NCBI RefSeq assembly: GCF_001705665.1
Contig: NZ_MDHA01000025.1
Location: 1 to 64,000, forward strand
Reading direction: 5' to 3'
From: Thioclava sp. SK-1
GTDB lineage: Bacteria > Pseudomonadota > Alphaproteobacteria > Rhodobacterales > Rhodobacteraceae
DNA length: 64,000 bases
The position numbers and the translations under genes are program-made. Positions 29,318 to 38,554 of the stretch are shown in pieces. The notes beneath the pieces are model-generated. The model was given only the letters and a program-made list of their open reading frames with translations. It was not told where the DNA came from and did not search any database. Every line of letters starts with the position of its first letter. Within the stretch, counting starts at the first letter, position 1.

Positions 29318-29839
29318 TTAAAACGCATCGGGTTGCAGAGCACGCGCCATGTGATCAAGCACGGCATTGACCAGTTTCGGCTCTTTTCCATCGGGGAAAA
29401 AGGCGCGTGCCACGTCAACATATTCGTTAATCGCCACTTTGGCCGGGGTTGTTGGTGTCACCAGCTCTGCGCCCGCAGCACGGAACAATGCGCGCAGCAC
29501 CGGGTCAATGCGGCTGATCGGCCATGCTTCGACCAGCGCACGATCTGTGGCCTGGTCAATCTTACCCTGCCACATAACGGCATCATCAAGAATGCGGGTA
29601 AACAGCTTGGGATCCCCCTCGGCCATTTCATCGCCTTCGTAGACGGCGCCAAAACGATGCGTTTCGAACTCCATGCGCACATTATCGACGCTTTGGCCCG
29701 CGGCCTCCATCTGGAACAGCGCTTGAACAGCAAACAGCCGCGCTGCGGATTTCCGCTGGCGCTTTTCCTCAAGGCTTAGCTTGCGCTTGCGGGCAACGGG
29801 TTCTTCGTTGCTGTCAGTCTGGGGCGTGTCGTCAGTCAT
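29318..29839 (-). CDS. nusB: Transcription antitermination factor NusB
   Basis: 173 aa. NusB fold begins at KRKSAARLFAVQALFQMEAAG (first helix, preceded by a charged N-terminal extension of about 30 residues typical of alphaproteobacteria). The C-terminal helices include LRALFRAAGAEL and VAINEYVDVARAFF. It binds boxA RNA with NusE for rRNA antitermination. It overlaps ribH by ATGA at 29836-29839, the conserved rib-nusB arrangement. Confidence 0.93.
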   Translation of the reverse strand: MTDDTPQTDSNEEPVARKRKLSLEEKRQRKSAARLFAVQALFQMEAAGQSVDNVRMEFETHRFGAVYEGDEMAEGDPKLFTRILDDAVMWQGKIDQATDRALVEAWPISRIDPVLRALFRAAGAELVTPTTPAKVAINEYVDVARAFFPDGKEPKLVNAVLDHMARALQPDAF

Positions 29840-30387
29840 GCGGTCGTCGATCCTTCACTATCACCGGCAATCCGAAACGACTCACCACTGGGGCGGAAGC
29901 CGATCCCTTTCGTCCGATTGGCCCATTTGCGGGAAAGCGCCAAAAGATGCAAGGCCGCGTGCGCCGCACCACCACCTTTGTTTGCACCATTCGGGTCCGC
30001 ACGGACATCTGCTTGATCTTTGGTCTCAACCGTAAGGATACCGTTACCGATCAAAATCCCTTCCAGCCCCATCAGCTGAATCGCACGAGAGCTGTCGTTG
30101 CAAACCGTATCGTAATGTGTGGTTTCACCACGGATCACACAGCCAATCGCAGTGAAACAATCATAATCGGCCATTCGCGCGGCCAGTTTGATCGCCGTAG
30201 GAATTTCCAACGCGCCGGGCACTTCGACCAGATCCACGCTAGCACCACAGGCCTGCGCCATGGCACGCGCGCCTGCGATCATGTTATCTGCCACGTCGCG
30301 GTAATAGGGCGCAACGACCAGCAGCATCCGCACGGGGCGGTCAAATTCTGGGTTGGGCAGGGTGTAATGCGCTTCGGCTTCGGCCAT
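29836..30387 (-). CDS. ribH: 6,7-dimethyl-8-ribityllumazine synthase
   Basis: 183 aa. Condenses the ribityl-pyrimidine with 3,4-dihydroxy-2-butanone 4-phosphate, the step before riboflavin synthase. VPGALEIPTAIKL, GCVIRGETTHYDTVCN with the catalytic His, and GNGILT are the family blocks. The segment NKGGGAAHAAL lies near the C-terminus, with a longer tail than E. coli RibH. GGAGAG precedes the ATG. It lies 12 bases after ribB and overlaps nusB. Confidence 0.93.
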   Translation of the reverse strand: MAEAEAHYTLPNPEFDRPVRMLLVVAPYYRDVADNMIAGARAMAQACGASVDLVEVPGALEIPTAIKLAARMADYDCFTAIGCVIRGETTHYDTVCNDSSRAIQLMGLEGILIGNGILTVETKDQADVRADPNGANKGGGAAHAALHLLALSRKWANRTKGIGFRPSGESFRIAGDSEGSTTA

Positions 30388-30399
30388 GATACTCTCCGT

Positions 30400-31533
30400 T
30401 CAGTAACCGCGCGTGGCGGAAATTTCGAGCCCGTAACCCTCTAACCCGACCAGCTTGGGCAAGCCGGAATTGGTCAGTAGCTCTAATTGTGACAACCCAA
30501 GGGCCGCAAGGATCTGCGCCCCCAAACCATATTGGCGCAGGGTGCGGCTGTGGTAATCTTCGGCGGTGGGCATCGTGCCTTCGGTATCGCGCAACAAGAC
30601 GACAACCCCGCGCCCCTCATGGGCAATGGCATCCATGGCACGGCCCAGATCACCTTCACGCCCCGGCACAAGGCCCAGCATATCGGCTTTGGGATCAAGC
30701 ACATGAACACGGGTCAACATAGGATCAGAGGTCATATCCCCTTTGGTCAAAACGATATGGTCCTGACCCTCGGTCTGATCGGTAAAGACCCGCATCGTCC
30801 AATCGCCACCATGGCCAGAATGCACCTCCTCGCGTGAGGTTTCCTTGACCAGGCTGTCATGACGACGGCGATAGGCAATCAAATCAGAAATCGTCCCGAT
30901 TTTGATGCCATGACGCTGACCAAAGGCAATCAGATCCGGCAGGCGCGACATTTCACCGTCATCGCCCATGATTTCACATATCACGCCTGCGGGGTTCAGC
31001 CCGGCCAAACGCGACACATCCACCACCGCCTCCGTATGGCCTGCACGCACCAAGACACCGCCGTCACGCGCGCGCAGCGGGAACACATGCCCCGGCGAGG
31101 CCAGATCAGCAGGTGTGGTAGCGCTGTCGATGGCCACAGACACGGTGCGCGCCCGATCCGCCGCCGAAATCCCGGTGGAGATTCCTTCGCGCGCCTCAAT
31201 TGACACGGTAAAGGCAGTTTCCTGACGCGAAGAATTCGACGACGCCATCAGCGGCAGCCCCAGCGCATCTACCCGTGCAGAGCTTAGCGCAAGGCACACC
31301 AAACCGCGCCCATAGGTCGCCATGAAATTGATCGCATTTGGGGTGGCCATCTGCGCGGGAATACACAAATCGCCTTCGTTTTCGCGGTCTTCATGATCGA
31401 CCAAAATATACATTTTGCCGTTGCGTGCGTCATCGATGATCTCTTCGATCGAAGAAATTGCGTCGCTATAGCTGGTTTCCACGGCGCCGGGCACATCATG
31501 AAGGCCAGATTTATCCACCGGTGTCTTCGTCAT
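30400..31533 (-). CDS. ribB: 3,4-dihydroxy-2-butanone 4-phosphate synthase with degenerate GTP cyclohydrolase II domain
   Basis: 377 aa in RibBA layout. The N-terminal half (about residues 25-225) is an intact DHBP synthase: DHEDRENEGDLCIPAQ, FMATYGRGLVCLALS, and GHVFPLRARDGGVLVRAGHTE. The C-terminal half (about 235-377) aligns with GTP cyclohydrolase II but lacks the zinc-binding Cys motif CxxDxFGSxxCDC; that place reads VLDPKADMLGLVPGREGDLG. Thus only the ribulose 5-phosphate reaction is expected. This matches the RibBX-type variant known in Proteobacteria. ATG 31533 overlaps the ribE stop (ATGA); a longer GTG start exists at 31542. Confidence 0.9.
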   Translation of the reverse strand: MTKTPVDKSGLHDVPGAVETSYSDAISSIEEIIDDARNGKMYILVDHEDRENEGDLCIPAQMATPNAINFMATYGRGLVCLALSSARVDALGLPLMASSNSSRQETAFTVSIEAREGISTGISAADRARTVSVAIDSATTPADLASPGHVFPLRARDGGVLVRAGHTEAVVDVSRLAGLNPAGVICEIMGDDGEMSRLPDLIAFGQRHGIKIGTISDLIAYRRRHDSLVKETSREEVHSGHGGDWTMRVFTDQTEGQDHIVLTKGDMTSDPMLTRVHVLDPKADMLGLVPGREGDLGRAMDAIAHEGRGVVVLLRDTEGTMPTAEDYHSRTLRQYGLGAQILAALGLSQLELLTNSGLPKLVGLEGYGLEISATRGY

Positions 31534-32135
31534 TTCTGCCACTCCTGTAGACGGGCGACATAGCGGGCCAAGGTGTCAATCTCCAGGTTGATCGCATCGC
31601 CAACCTGCGCCGTGCCCCATGTCGTGACCTCTTTGGTATGGGGAATGATATTCACGCCAAAATCCGTCCCGTTCACCTCATTCACCGTCAAAGACGTGCC
31701 GTTCAGCGCAACAGAGCCTTTAGGCGCGATAAATCCTGCCAGGGCTTGCGGCGCGCGGAAGGTGAAGCGGGTGCTGTCACCCTCATCATGCATCGCGATT
31801 AGATCCGCGACCCCATCCACATGGCCCGACACGATATGTCCGCCCAACTCATCCCCGACCTTCAACGCGCGCTCCAGGTTCAGCGGTTGGCCAACGGTCC
31901 ACATCTTGCGGCCCAGATTGGTGATCGCGACGCTTTCCGCCGAAATCTGCACATCAAACCAGGGCTGCGGGTCCGTTCCTTTGGCAATCACGGTCAGGCA
32001 GCAGCCACCGCAGGCAATGGATGCCCCGATATCCACGCCATCCATGTCATAATGACAGCCAATCCGCGCCCGCAAATCGCCCTGCTGTTCCAGCGCAAGC
32101 ACTTCGCCAATATCGGTGATGATCCCGGTGAACAT
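31530..32135 (-). CDS. ribE: Riboflavin synthase, alpha subunit
   Basis: 201 aa with the duplicated lumazine-binding fold: barrel 1 MFTGIITDIGEV (1-95), barrel 2 from GHIVSGHVDGVADL on, and a C-terminal trimerisation helix ending RLQEWQK. ACGGCCLTV and SVALNGTSLTVNEV are the paired active-site blocks. Start ATG 32135 lies six bases from AAGGAG; the in-frame ATG at 32141 touches that site. It overlaps ribB by ATGA and heads the ribE-ribB-ribH-nusB unit, divergent from the capsule genes. Confidence 0.93.
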   Translation of the reverse strand: MFTGIITDIGEVLALEQQGDLRARIGCHYDMDGVDIGASIACGGCCLTVIAKGTDPQPWFDVQISAESVAITNLGRKMWTVGQPLNLERALKVGDELGGHIVSGHVDGVADLIAMHDEGDSTRFTFRAPQALAGFIAPKGSVALNGTSLTVNEVNGTDFGVNIIPHTKEVTTWGTAQVGDAINLEIDTLARYVARLQEWQK

Positions 32136-32353
32136 CGACATCTCCTTTTTCGGTCAACATCACCTAGCCCGCAGTTGCCCATCGTGCAAGCGCAGCCGAC
32201 GCAGGCTTAACCGGTCAATTTGTGCATTTTCTATGCGACACGACCGCGATATGTCATAGGCTCGCCCTATTGCTGCCGTGGTTTTGCACCCCGATAGACA
32301 AGAGTATAGATGGCGTGCCCGGCGTTTTGGGGCCAGATCAGGACAGTTTTTTG

Positions 32354-33640
32354 ATGACCCATTACCGCGACAGATGTTTCTTGCTGCTGCAAGGCCCACA
32401 TGGGCCGTGGTTTCATCAGCTTGGCAAAATGTTGCGCACCACTGGCGCGCAGGTCTGGCGTGTAGGCTTTAATCGCGGGGATGAGGTCTTCTGGCCCGAC
32501 CGCGCCAGCTATATCCCCTATACTGATACACCAGAGCAATGGCCCGAACGGTTGCGCGCGATTTTGGCCGAAAAACATGTTACCGATCTTGTGCTATATG
32601 GGGATACACGCTCCATCCACGCCCAGGCCATCGACGCCGCGCGCGCCGCCGGCGTGACCGTGCATGTGTTTGAAGAAGGATATCTGCGGCCCTATTGGAT
32701 CAGCTATGAACGCGGTGGGTCCAACGGCCATTCCCGGCTGATGGAGATGACCGTCGCGCAGATGCGCCGCGCGCTGGAACAATCCGAAATCGAATTCCCC
32801 GATGCCCCGCCGCGCTGGGGGGATATGCGCCATCATGTCTTTTACGGCGCTCTCTATCATCTGTTCGTGATGATCCGAAACGGGCGCTACCGTGCGTTTC
32901 GCCCCCATCGTGGCGTGACGGTGGTCCAGGAATTCCGGCTGTATCTACGGCGTTTGCTGCTGATGCCTGCGCATATGATCCAGCGGTGGCTGGAAACCCG
33001 TGCGATCAAATATGGCGGCTTCCCCTATCATCTCGTGCTATTGCAGTTGGAACATGACGCCAGCTTCCGCATGCATTCCAATTTCAACAGCCAAACCGAA
33101 TTTGTCGAAATGGTGATGGAGGCCTTTGCCAAGGGCGCGCCGCCCCATCATCACCTGGTGTTCAAGGCGCATCCGCTGGAAGATGGCCGTGCGCCAATTA
33201 CCGATGTCATCCGCAAAGCCACGCTGCATCATGGACTGACGGGACGGGTGCGCTTCGTGCGCGGTGGAAAATTGGCCAATCTGTTGGCACAAGCCCGTTC
33301 TGCCGTCACGGTCAATTCAACCGCCGCTCAGCAGGTCTTGTGGCGTGGCCTGCCGCTCAAGGCCTTTGGCCGCGCGGTATTCGATAAGCCAGAGTTTGTT
33401 TCCTCGCAGCCCCTGGCAGAGTTTTTCGCCGCCCCTGCCCGCCCCGACAGCCGCGCCTATCGCGATTACCGCCATTATCTGTTGGAAACCAGCCAGGTGC
33501 CGGGCGGGTTTTATTCGGCCAAGGGCCGGCGCACATTGCTGCGTCAGGTGGTGGATATGATCCTGTCCCCTGAAGACCCTTATGATGCGTTGCGCGACGG
33601 GAACGCGTCCCCACGGCAACAGTTGCGGGTCATCAAATAG
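32354..33640 (+). CDS. kpsS: Capsular polysaccharide export/biosynthesis protein, KpsS-like
   Basis: About 428 aa. KpsS-family glycosyltransferase that, with KpsC, builds the poly-Kdo linker on lipid in ABC-dependent capsule systems. LLLQGPHGPWFHQLGKML, FEEGYLRPYWISYERGG and HHHLVFKAHPLEDGR are family blocks, with the conserved HP pair. NSTAAQQVLWRGLPLKAFG lies towards the C-terminus. ATG 32354 is taken as the start because family similarity begins there; the frame is open upstream to 32222. It is divergent from ribE and first of three capsule genes. Confidence 0.85.
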   Translation: MTHYRDRCFLLLQGPHGPWFHQLGKMLRTTGAQVWRVGFNRGDEVFWPDRASYIPYTDTPEQWPERLRAILAEKHVTDLVLYGDTRSIHAQAIDAARAAGVTVHVFEEGYLRPYWISYERGGSNGHSRLMEMTVAQMRRALEQSEIEFPDAPPRWGDMRHHVFYGALYHLFVMIRNGRYRAFRPHRGVTVVQEFRLYLRRLLLMPAHMIQRWLETRAIKYGGFPYHLVLLQLEHDASFRMHSNFNSQTEFVEMVMEAFAKGAPPHHHLVFKAHPLEDGRAPITDVIRKATLHHGLTGRVRFVRGGKLANLLAQARSAVTVNSTAAQQVLWRGLPLKAFGRAVFDKPEFVSSQPLAEFFAAPARPDSRAYRDYRHYLLETSQVPGGFYSAKGRRTLLRQVVDMILSPEDPYDALRDGNASPRQQLRVIK

Positions 33641-33720
33641 AACAACTGGCTTTTCAGCCATGTTTCTGTAAACTTATCTCTAAATGTAAAAGTAGCATCC
33701 CGGTAAGAGGAGCTCGAGCA

Positions 33721-34851
33721 GTGTCTATGAATATTTTCCGTAGCGCCAAAATCTTGGCGCTTTCGGCGCTTGTGTTAGGTGTCGCATCATGTGGCTTGCC
33801 ACGGTCGGGCCCCAACAAACGTGAAATTTTCTCCGGTTCCGTCATGCGGCAAGGCGATGCCTTTGTCGTCGAAGTCAATGATCACGTCACACGTGCCACC
33901 GCCGTGCAGCCCGCATTAGGGTTTGCCGCATCACTGCGCAACGCGGGTGTGATGGGATCTGATACGATCACCCCCGGTGACACGCTGTCCCTGACGATCT
34001 GGGAGAACGTGGATGACGGGTTGTTGGTACAACAAGGTGCCAATGCCACGCAATTGTCCGAAGTGCAGGTGGATGGGTCGGGGTATATCTTTGTTCCCTA
34101 CGCCGGACGGATCAAAGCCGCGGGCAACACCCCTGATGGGCTGCGCAAGATCATCACCGAGAAACTGGACGCGCAAACGCCCGATCCGCAGGTTTCTGTC
34201 TCGCGTTTGGCCGGTGATGGCGCGACCGTATCGGTGATGGGCACTGTGACAGGGCAAGGCGTCTATGCGATCGAACGTCCTACCCGTACCCTGTCGGCCA
34301 TGTTGGCGCGCGCAGGCGGCGTGACCGTAACCCCCGATATCGCCAAAATCACCGTAAAGCGGGCCGGGAAATCCGGAACGGTCTGGTTGAAAGACCTGTA
34401 TGAAAATCCACAAATGGACATCGCGCTGCGGCCCAGCGATGTGATCTTGGTAGAACAAGACACCCGCGCCTTTACATCCCTTGGCGCGACAGGTGCGCAA
34501 GCGCGTGTGCCGTTTGAAACCCAGACCTTGTCGGCACTTGAAGCCATTGCCACGGTTGGCGGATTGCAAAGCGGCATGGCCGACCCCACGGGCGTTTTTG
34601 TGTTCCGCAATGAACCGGTCGAAATTGCATCCGTCGTCTTGGGGCGTAATGACCTGATTGGCGATCAACGCCTGATCTATGTGCTGGACCTGACCGAACC
34701 CAACGGCATGTTTATGGCCCGAGATTTTGCGATCCGCGATGGGGACACGGTCTATGTGACCGAGGCACCCTTCGTGCAGTGGCAAAAGGTTCTGTCCGCG
34801 ATGACCGCACCTTTAGGCACCGCGAACACGTTGAACAGCTTAGCAAACTGA
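33721..34851 (+). CDS. Polysaccharide export lipoprotein, Wza/KpsD type
   Basis: 376 aa outer-membrane export channel. Lipoprotein signal ending VLGVASC (lipobox Cys near residue 25). The polysaccharide export (PES) domain covers about residues 75-175 with GDTLSLTIWENVDDG and FVPYAGRIKAAG. Two SLBB repeats follow (from VSVMGTVTGQGVYAI and from LSALEAIATVGGL). Start GTG 33721 sits nine bases after GAGGAG; ATG 33727 is an alternative. Codes for the pore that passes capsule polymer to the surface, matching its flanking KpsS and KpsC genes. Confidence 0.9.
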   Translation: MSMNIFRSAKILALSALVLGVASCGLPRSGPNKREIFSGSVMRQGDAFVVEVNDHVTRATAVQPALGFAASLRNAGVMGSDTITPGDTLSLTIWENVDDGLLVQQGANATQLSEVQVDGSGYIFVPYAGRIKAAGNTPDGLRKIITEKLDAQTPDPQVSVSRLAGDGATVSVMGTVTGQGVYAIERPTRTLSAMLARAGGVTVTPDIAKITVKRAGKSGTVWLKDLYENPQMDIALRPSDVILVEQDTRAFTSLGATGAQARVPFETQTLSALEAIATVGGLQSGMADPTGVFVFRNEPVEIASVVLGRNDLIGDQRLIYVLDLTEPNGMFMARDFAIRDGDTVYVTEAPFVQWQKVLSAMTAPLGTANTLNSLAN

Positions 34852-34857
34852 CCGCTG

Positions 34858-36861
34858 ATGTCAGGGCCAGACCGTATTCAAGCCGCCGGGGAAACCCGGC
34901 GGCTGTATTATTACAACGCAGGTTTTTTGCGCCAAAAACCGCTGCGTGCGATTTTGGGCGCGGCGGGCTGGGATCTGCGTTTGGGCTTGCCCTCATGCGG
35001 TGATCATGTGGCCGTCTGGGGCCGTTCCCCCTATGCCAAGCGCGGCGAGGCTGTGGCGCAAAAACGCGGGCTTGGGCTGATCCGCGTTGAGGATGCCTTT
35101 GTGCGTTCAGTCCATCCAGGCCGGGCCAAGGAACCTCCGTTGGGCCTGTTGATCGATCCTTATGGCGTACATTTTGATTCCAGCACCCCATCGTTAATTG
35201 AGCATCTGGCGATGTCAGAGCCGCTAGACGACACAGCACTTTTACAACGTTCGCGCGATGGAATGGCCCGGCTGCGCCACTCGCACATATCAAAATACAA
35301 CAATTTTGACCCGAACGCGGCGCCACCTGCACCGGGCTATGTTCTGGTGATTGATCAAACACGCGGCGACGCGTCGATCACCTATGGCGGTGCCTCTGCC
35401 CGGCTGTTCCGCGAAATGTTGGGCGTGGCCCAGATCGAGAACCCCGGTGCAAGGATCTTGATCAAAACCCACCCCGAAACACAGGCCGGATATCGGCCGG
35501 GCCATTACGGCCCCGAGCATTGTGACGAGCGTACATTCCTATTCCGCGAGCCCATCTCTCCTTGGGCATTGTTAGAAGGCGCGACTGCAGTCTACACCGT
35601 GTCATCCTTACTGGGGTATGAGGCGATTTTGGCAGGCCATAAACCGCGGGTGTTTGGCCAGCCCTTCTATGCCAGTTGGGGGCTGACCCAGGATGAAAAT
35701 CCGGTGGATCGGCGCCGGCGTCGCCTGACCCGCGCGCAGCTTTTTGCCGTCAGCCACATTCTGGCTCCCACATGGTTTGATCCCTGCCGCAAAGAAATCT
35801 GCAGCTTTGAAGTCGCATTGGATCAGATAGAGGCCGATCTGCGCAGTTGGCGGGCCGATCGGCACGGCTATGTTGCAACGGGGATAAGCCGCTGGAAACA
35901 CCGCCATATGCGGGCCTTTTTCGGGCAACACGCGCCTATTCGGTTTCGTGCCAAACCGATAAATGGTCAGGATTGGCTGCATTGGTCGGCCAAGCCCTTA
36001 CCGGACGCGCAGGCCACGCCCATTCGTGTTGAAGACGGTTTTCTACGTTCGCGCGGGTTGGGTGCGCGCTTAGTGCCGCCGCTGTCGTTGGTCACTGATA
36101 CCACAGGGATCTATTATGACCCGACGACCCCATCCGAACTGGAGGCGCTGATTGCCGCGCCGCTCCCCCCAGGGGGACGTGAACGGGCTGACAAATTGCT
36201 ACGCAAACTGCGCCAATCTGGACTGTCGAAATATAACCAAGGCTCGCCGCCACCAGAGTTGCCTGCGGGACATCGCATTTTGGTTCCCGGTCAGGTAGAA
36301 GACGATGCATCCATCCGGCTTGGCTGCGCCCAAACCAGTACAAATCTGGCATTACTTGCCAAGACCCGGGCAGAAAACCCCGACAAAGTAATCATTTTCA
36401 AACCTCACCCGGATGTAGAGGCCGGGCTGCGTCCCGGCGCCATCCCCTCTGATATTGCGTTAAGATACGCCGATTACATCAGCGAAGATACCGATCCAGT
36501 TGCACTTATCGCAGCCTGTGATGAGGTCTGGACCATGACTTCATTGATGGGGTTTGAGGCATTACTGCGGGGCAAGCCCACAACCTGTCTTGGCGCGCCG
36601 TTCTATGCGGGGTGGGGTTTGACGCATGATCTGTCCCCGACGCCTGCGCGCCGTACCGCGCGCCCCGATCTGGTGCATCTGGTCCATGCGGTGCTGATCG
36701 CCTACCCACGCTATTTTGATCCGGTGTCTCAGCGCTCCTGCCCACCAGAGCTGGTGATCGAGCGGTTGGCAGATCGGGCCGCGCAGCGACAGTATTGGCC
36801 GTTAAAAATCGTGTCGACGCTGCAAGATCGCGCCGCATCCTGGACGCGGCTCTGGCGTTAA
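34858..36861 (+). CDS. kpsC: Capsular polysaccharide biosynthesis protein KpsC (beta-Kdo transferase)
   Basis: 667 aa with two homologous halves, as in KpsC, the dual beta-Kdo linker transferase. The first half (about 15-330) has WGRSPYAKRGEAVAQ, RVEDAFVRSV and VYTVSSLLGYEAILAG. The second (about 345-660) repeats them as IRVEDGFLRSRGLG, PGQVEDDASIRLG and VWTMTSLMGFEALLRGKP. Each half carries a KTHPE or KPHPD block. It lies six bases after the export lipoprotein gene. Its stop codon overlaps that of convergent ribD (36858-36861). Confidence 0.9.
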   Translation: MSGPDRIQAAGETRRLYYYNAGFLRQKPLRAILGAAGWDLRLGLPSCGDHVAVWGRSPYAKRGEAVAQKRGLGLIRVEDAFVRSVHPGRAKEPPLGLLIDPYGVHFDSSTPSLIEHLAMSEPLDDTALLQRSRDGMARLRHSHISKYNNFDPNAAPPAPGYVLVIDQTRGDASITYGGASARLFREMLGVAQIENPGARILIKTHPETQAGYRPGHYGPEHCDERTFLFREPISPWALLEGATAVYTVSSLLGYEAILAGHKPRVFGQPFYASWGLTQDENPVDRRRRRLTRAQLFAVSHILAPTWFDPCRKEICSFEVALDQIEADLRSWRADRHGYVATGISRWKHRHMRAFFGQHAPIRFRAKPINGQDWLHWSAKPLPDAQATPIRVEDGFLRSRGLGARLVPPLSLVTDTTGIYYDPTTPSELEALIAAPLPPGGRERADKLLRKLRQSGLSKYNQGSPPPELPAGHRILVPGQVEDDASIRLGCAQTSTNLALLAKTRAENPDKVIIFKPHPDVEAGLRPGAIPSDIALRYADYISEDTDPVALIAACDEVWTMTSLMGFEALLRGKPTTCLGAPFYAGWGLTHDLSPTPARRTARPDLVHLVHAVLIAYPRYFDPVSQRSCPPELVIERLADRAAQRQYWPLKIVSTLQDRAASWTRLWR

Positions 36862-37946
36862 CTCCGCTGCCAGCGATGCATCAAATCGCCGCCAATGACG
36901 CGGCTTTCCGTCAATGTGAATCGCGGCGCATTTTTCAACCTGTGCAACCCCATCGGACCAAGTGCCGCCCGACCGTCCCCCCCAAGGGCAACGCCAGCAG
37001 TAAATCCGATCAGTTCATCGACCACCCCAGCTTGCATCAGCGCGGCCGAAAACCGCCCACCGCCCTCGCAAAACACCCGTGACAGGCCGGCGTCTCCCAA
37101 AACCTGCATCAGGTGGTGCGGATCCAACCCGTCTGAAGTGGTATCACATTGGATCAAAACCGCACCGCGTTCTTGCCAATAGGCGCGGTCGTCATGCGGC
37201 GCATTCGCGCCATGTACCAACCACAGTGGCGCCTGTGCGATGGATCCAGCAAGGCGGTCGCGCGGCAGGTCAAGCTTGCGCGACACGACAATGCGCACCG
37301 GCTGGCGCAAGGGTGTAAAATTACGCACTGTCAGCAATGGATCATCAGCCCGCGCAGTCTGGGCCCCGACCATGACCGCATCAAATTTTGCCCGCAAACT
37401 ATGGACATGGGCACGTGCGCGCGGGCCTGTGATCCACTGGCTTTCCCCATTGGCCAACGCTATCCGCCCGTCGAAAGATGTCGCAAGCTTTAGCGCCAAA
37501 AACGGTCGGCCATGTTCGATTCGTGACAAAAACCCAGCCTGATCTGCGCGGGCCTGCGCCTCTAATGTTCCAATAGTGACATCAATTCCAGCAGCGCGCA
37601 GCATCGCATGGCCTTTTCCTGCGACCCTTGGATCGGGGTCAACCATTGCGGACACCACACGGATGACACCTGCGTCGATCAACCCCTGTGCGCAGGGCGG
37701 GGTATGTCCAAAATGCGCACAGGGTTCCAGCGTGACATAGGCGGTGGCGCCGCGTGCCTGTGTACCCGCCTGCGTCAGGGCACGGCGTTCGGCATGCGGA
37801 CGACCGCCGGGTTGGGTCCATCCCCGCCCGACGATACGACCATCACGCACAATCACACACCCCACGGCCGGGTTGGGCCATGTATTTCCAAGGCCCCGCC
37901 GCCCAAGCGACAGGGCAAGCGCCATATAGCGCTGATCGGCCATCAT
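36858..37946 (-). CDS. ribD: Bifunctional diaminohydroxyphosphoribosylaminopyrimidine deaminase / reductase
   Basis: 362 aa. N-terminal deaminase (about 1-145) with zinc ligands in PHAERRALTQAG (HAE) and TLEPCAHFGHTPPC (PCxxxGxTPPC). C-terminal reductase (about 150-362) with LKLATSFDGRIALANGESQW and FCEGGGRFSAALMQAG. Performs the second and third steps of riboflavin synthesis. Start overlaps the nrdR stop (TGATG), with a second in-frame ATG one codon on. Its 3' end overlaps kpsC tail to tail. It is separated from the other rib genes by the capsule trio. Confidence 0.93.
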   Translation of the reverse strand: MMADQRYMALALSLGRRGLGNTWPNPAVGCVIVRDGRIVGRGWTQPGGRPHAERRALTQAGTQARGATAYVTLEPCAHFGHTPPCAQGLIDAGVIRVVSAMVDPDPRVAGKGHAMLRAAGIDVTIGTLEAQARADQAGFLSRIEHGRPFLALKLATSFDGRIALANGESQWITGPRARAHVHSLRAKFDAVMVGAQTARADDPLLTVRNFTPLRQPVRIVVSRKLDLPRDRLAGSIAQAPLWLVHGANAPHDDRAYWQERGAVLIQCDTTSDGLDPHHLMQVLGDAGLSRVFCEGGGRFSAALMQAGVVDELIGFTAGVALGGDGRAALGPMGLHRLKNAPRFTLTESRVIGGDLMHRWQRS

Positions 37947-38413
37947 CAGGGCAGATCGGTCTCTGGTGGGCGCAGTTCCGATACGAATTTATCGAAATCA
38001 TCCGCAGCCTGGAAATTCTTGTAAACGCTAGCAAATCGGACATAGGCCACGGTGTCGATCCGCGCCAAAGTCTCCATCACAATCTCACCAATGGCTTTGG
38101 ACGGGATGTCCGTCTCCCCCATCGATTCCAGCCGCCGCACGATACCTGAAATCATCTGATCAATCCGTTCCGGCTCAACCGGACGTTTTTGCATAGAGAT
38201 CCGGATCGAACGCTCCATCTTATCGCGATCAAACTCTTCGCGCTTGCCCGAGGTCTTAATCACGACCAAATCGCGCAGCTGAACACGTTCGTAAGTTGTG
38301 AAACGCCCGCCACATGCCGGGCAAAAACGCCTGCGCCGGATCGCCACATGATCCTCGGCCGGGCGAGAATCCTTCACCTGAGTATCTACATTTCCGCAAA
38401 ACGGGCAGCGCAT
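37946..38413 (-). CDS. nrdR: Transcriptional repressor NrdR
   Basis: 155 aa, the usual length. A zinc ribbon ([18 protein letters not shown] then [18 protein letters not shown]) is followed by an ATP-cone domain (about 48-140) with [19 protein letters not shown]. It senses adenine nucleotides and represses ribonucleotide reductase genes. The gene is translationally coupled to ribD, a common pairing in bacteria. No NrdR-box pair was found in its own upstream region. Confidence 0.94.
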   Translation of the reverse strand: MRCPFCGNVDTQVKDSRPAEDHVAIRRRRFCPACGGRFTTYERVQLRDLVVIKTSGKREEFDRDKMERSIRISMQKRPVEPERIDQMISGIVRRLESMGETDIPSKAIGEIVMETLARIDTVAYVRFASVYKNFQAADDFDKFVSELRPPETDLP

Positions 38414-38554
38414 CGCGTCCCCCTTCTCTAATAAAACCGCCTCAGTTTGGGGTCTTATGCCCCGTTTATCACCAAATCATACGCATACATCGTGATTTTG
38501 GGTAGCATAAAAGCCCAGCCACCAAATCTTGAGCAAAATTGTGGCACCAAGGAC

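Noticed and set aside
32136-32353. Possible FMN riboswitch upstream of ribE
   Set aside because: The region lacks the conserved RFN-element segments, and the leader before ribE is too short on the minus strand.
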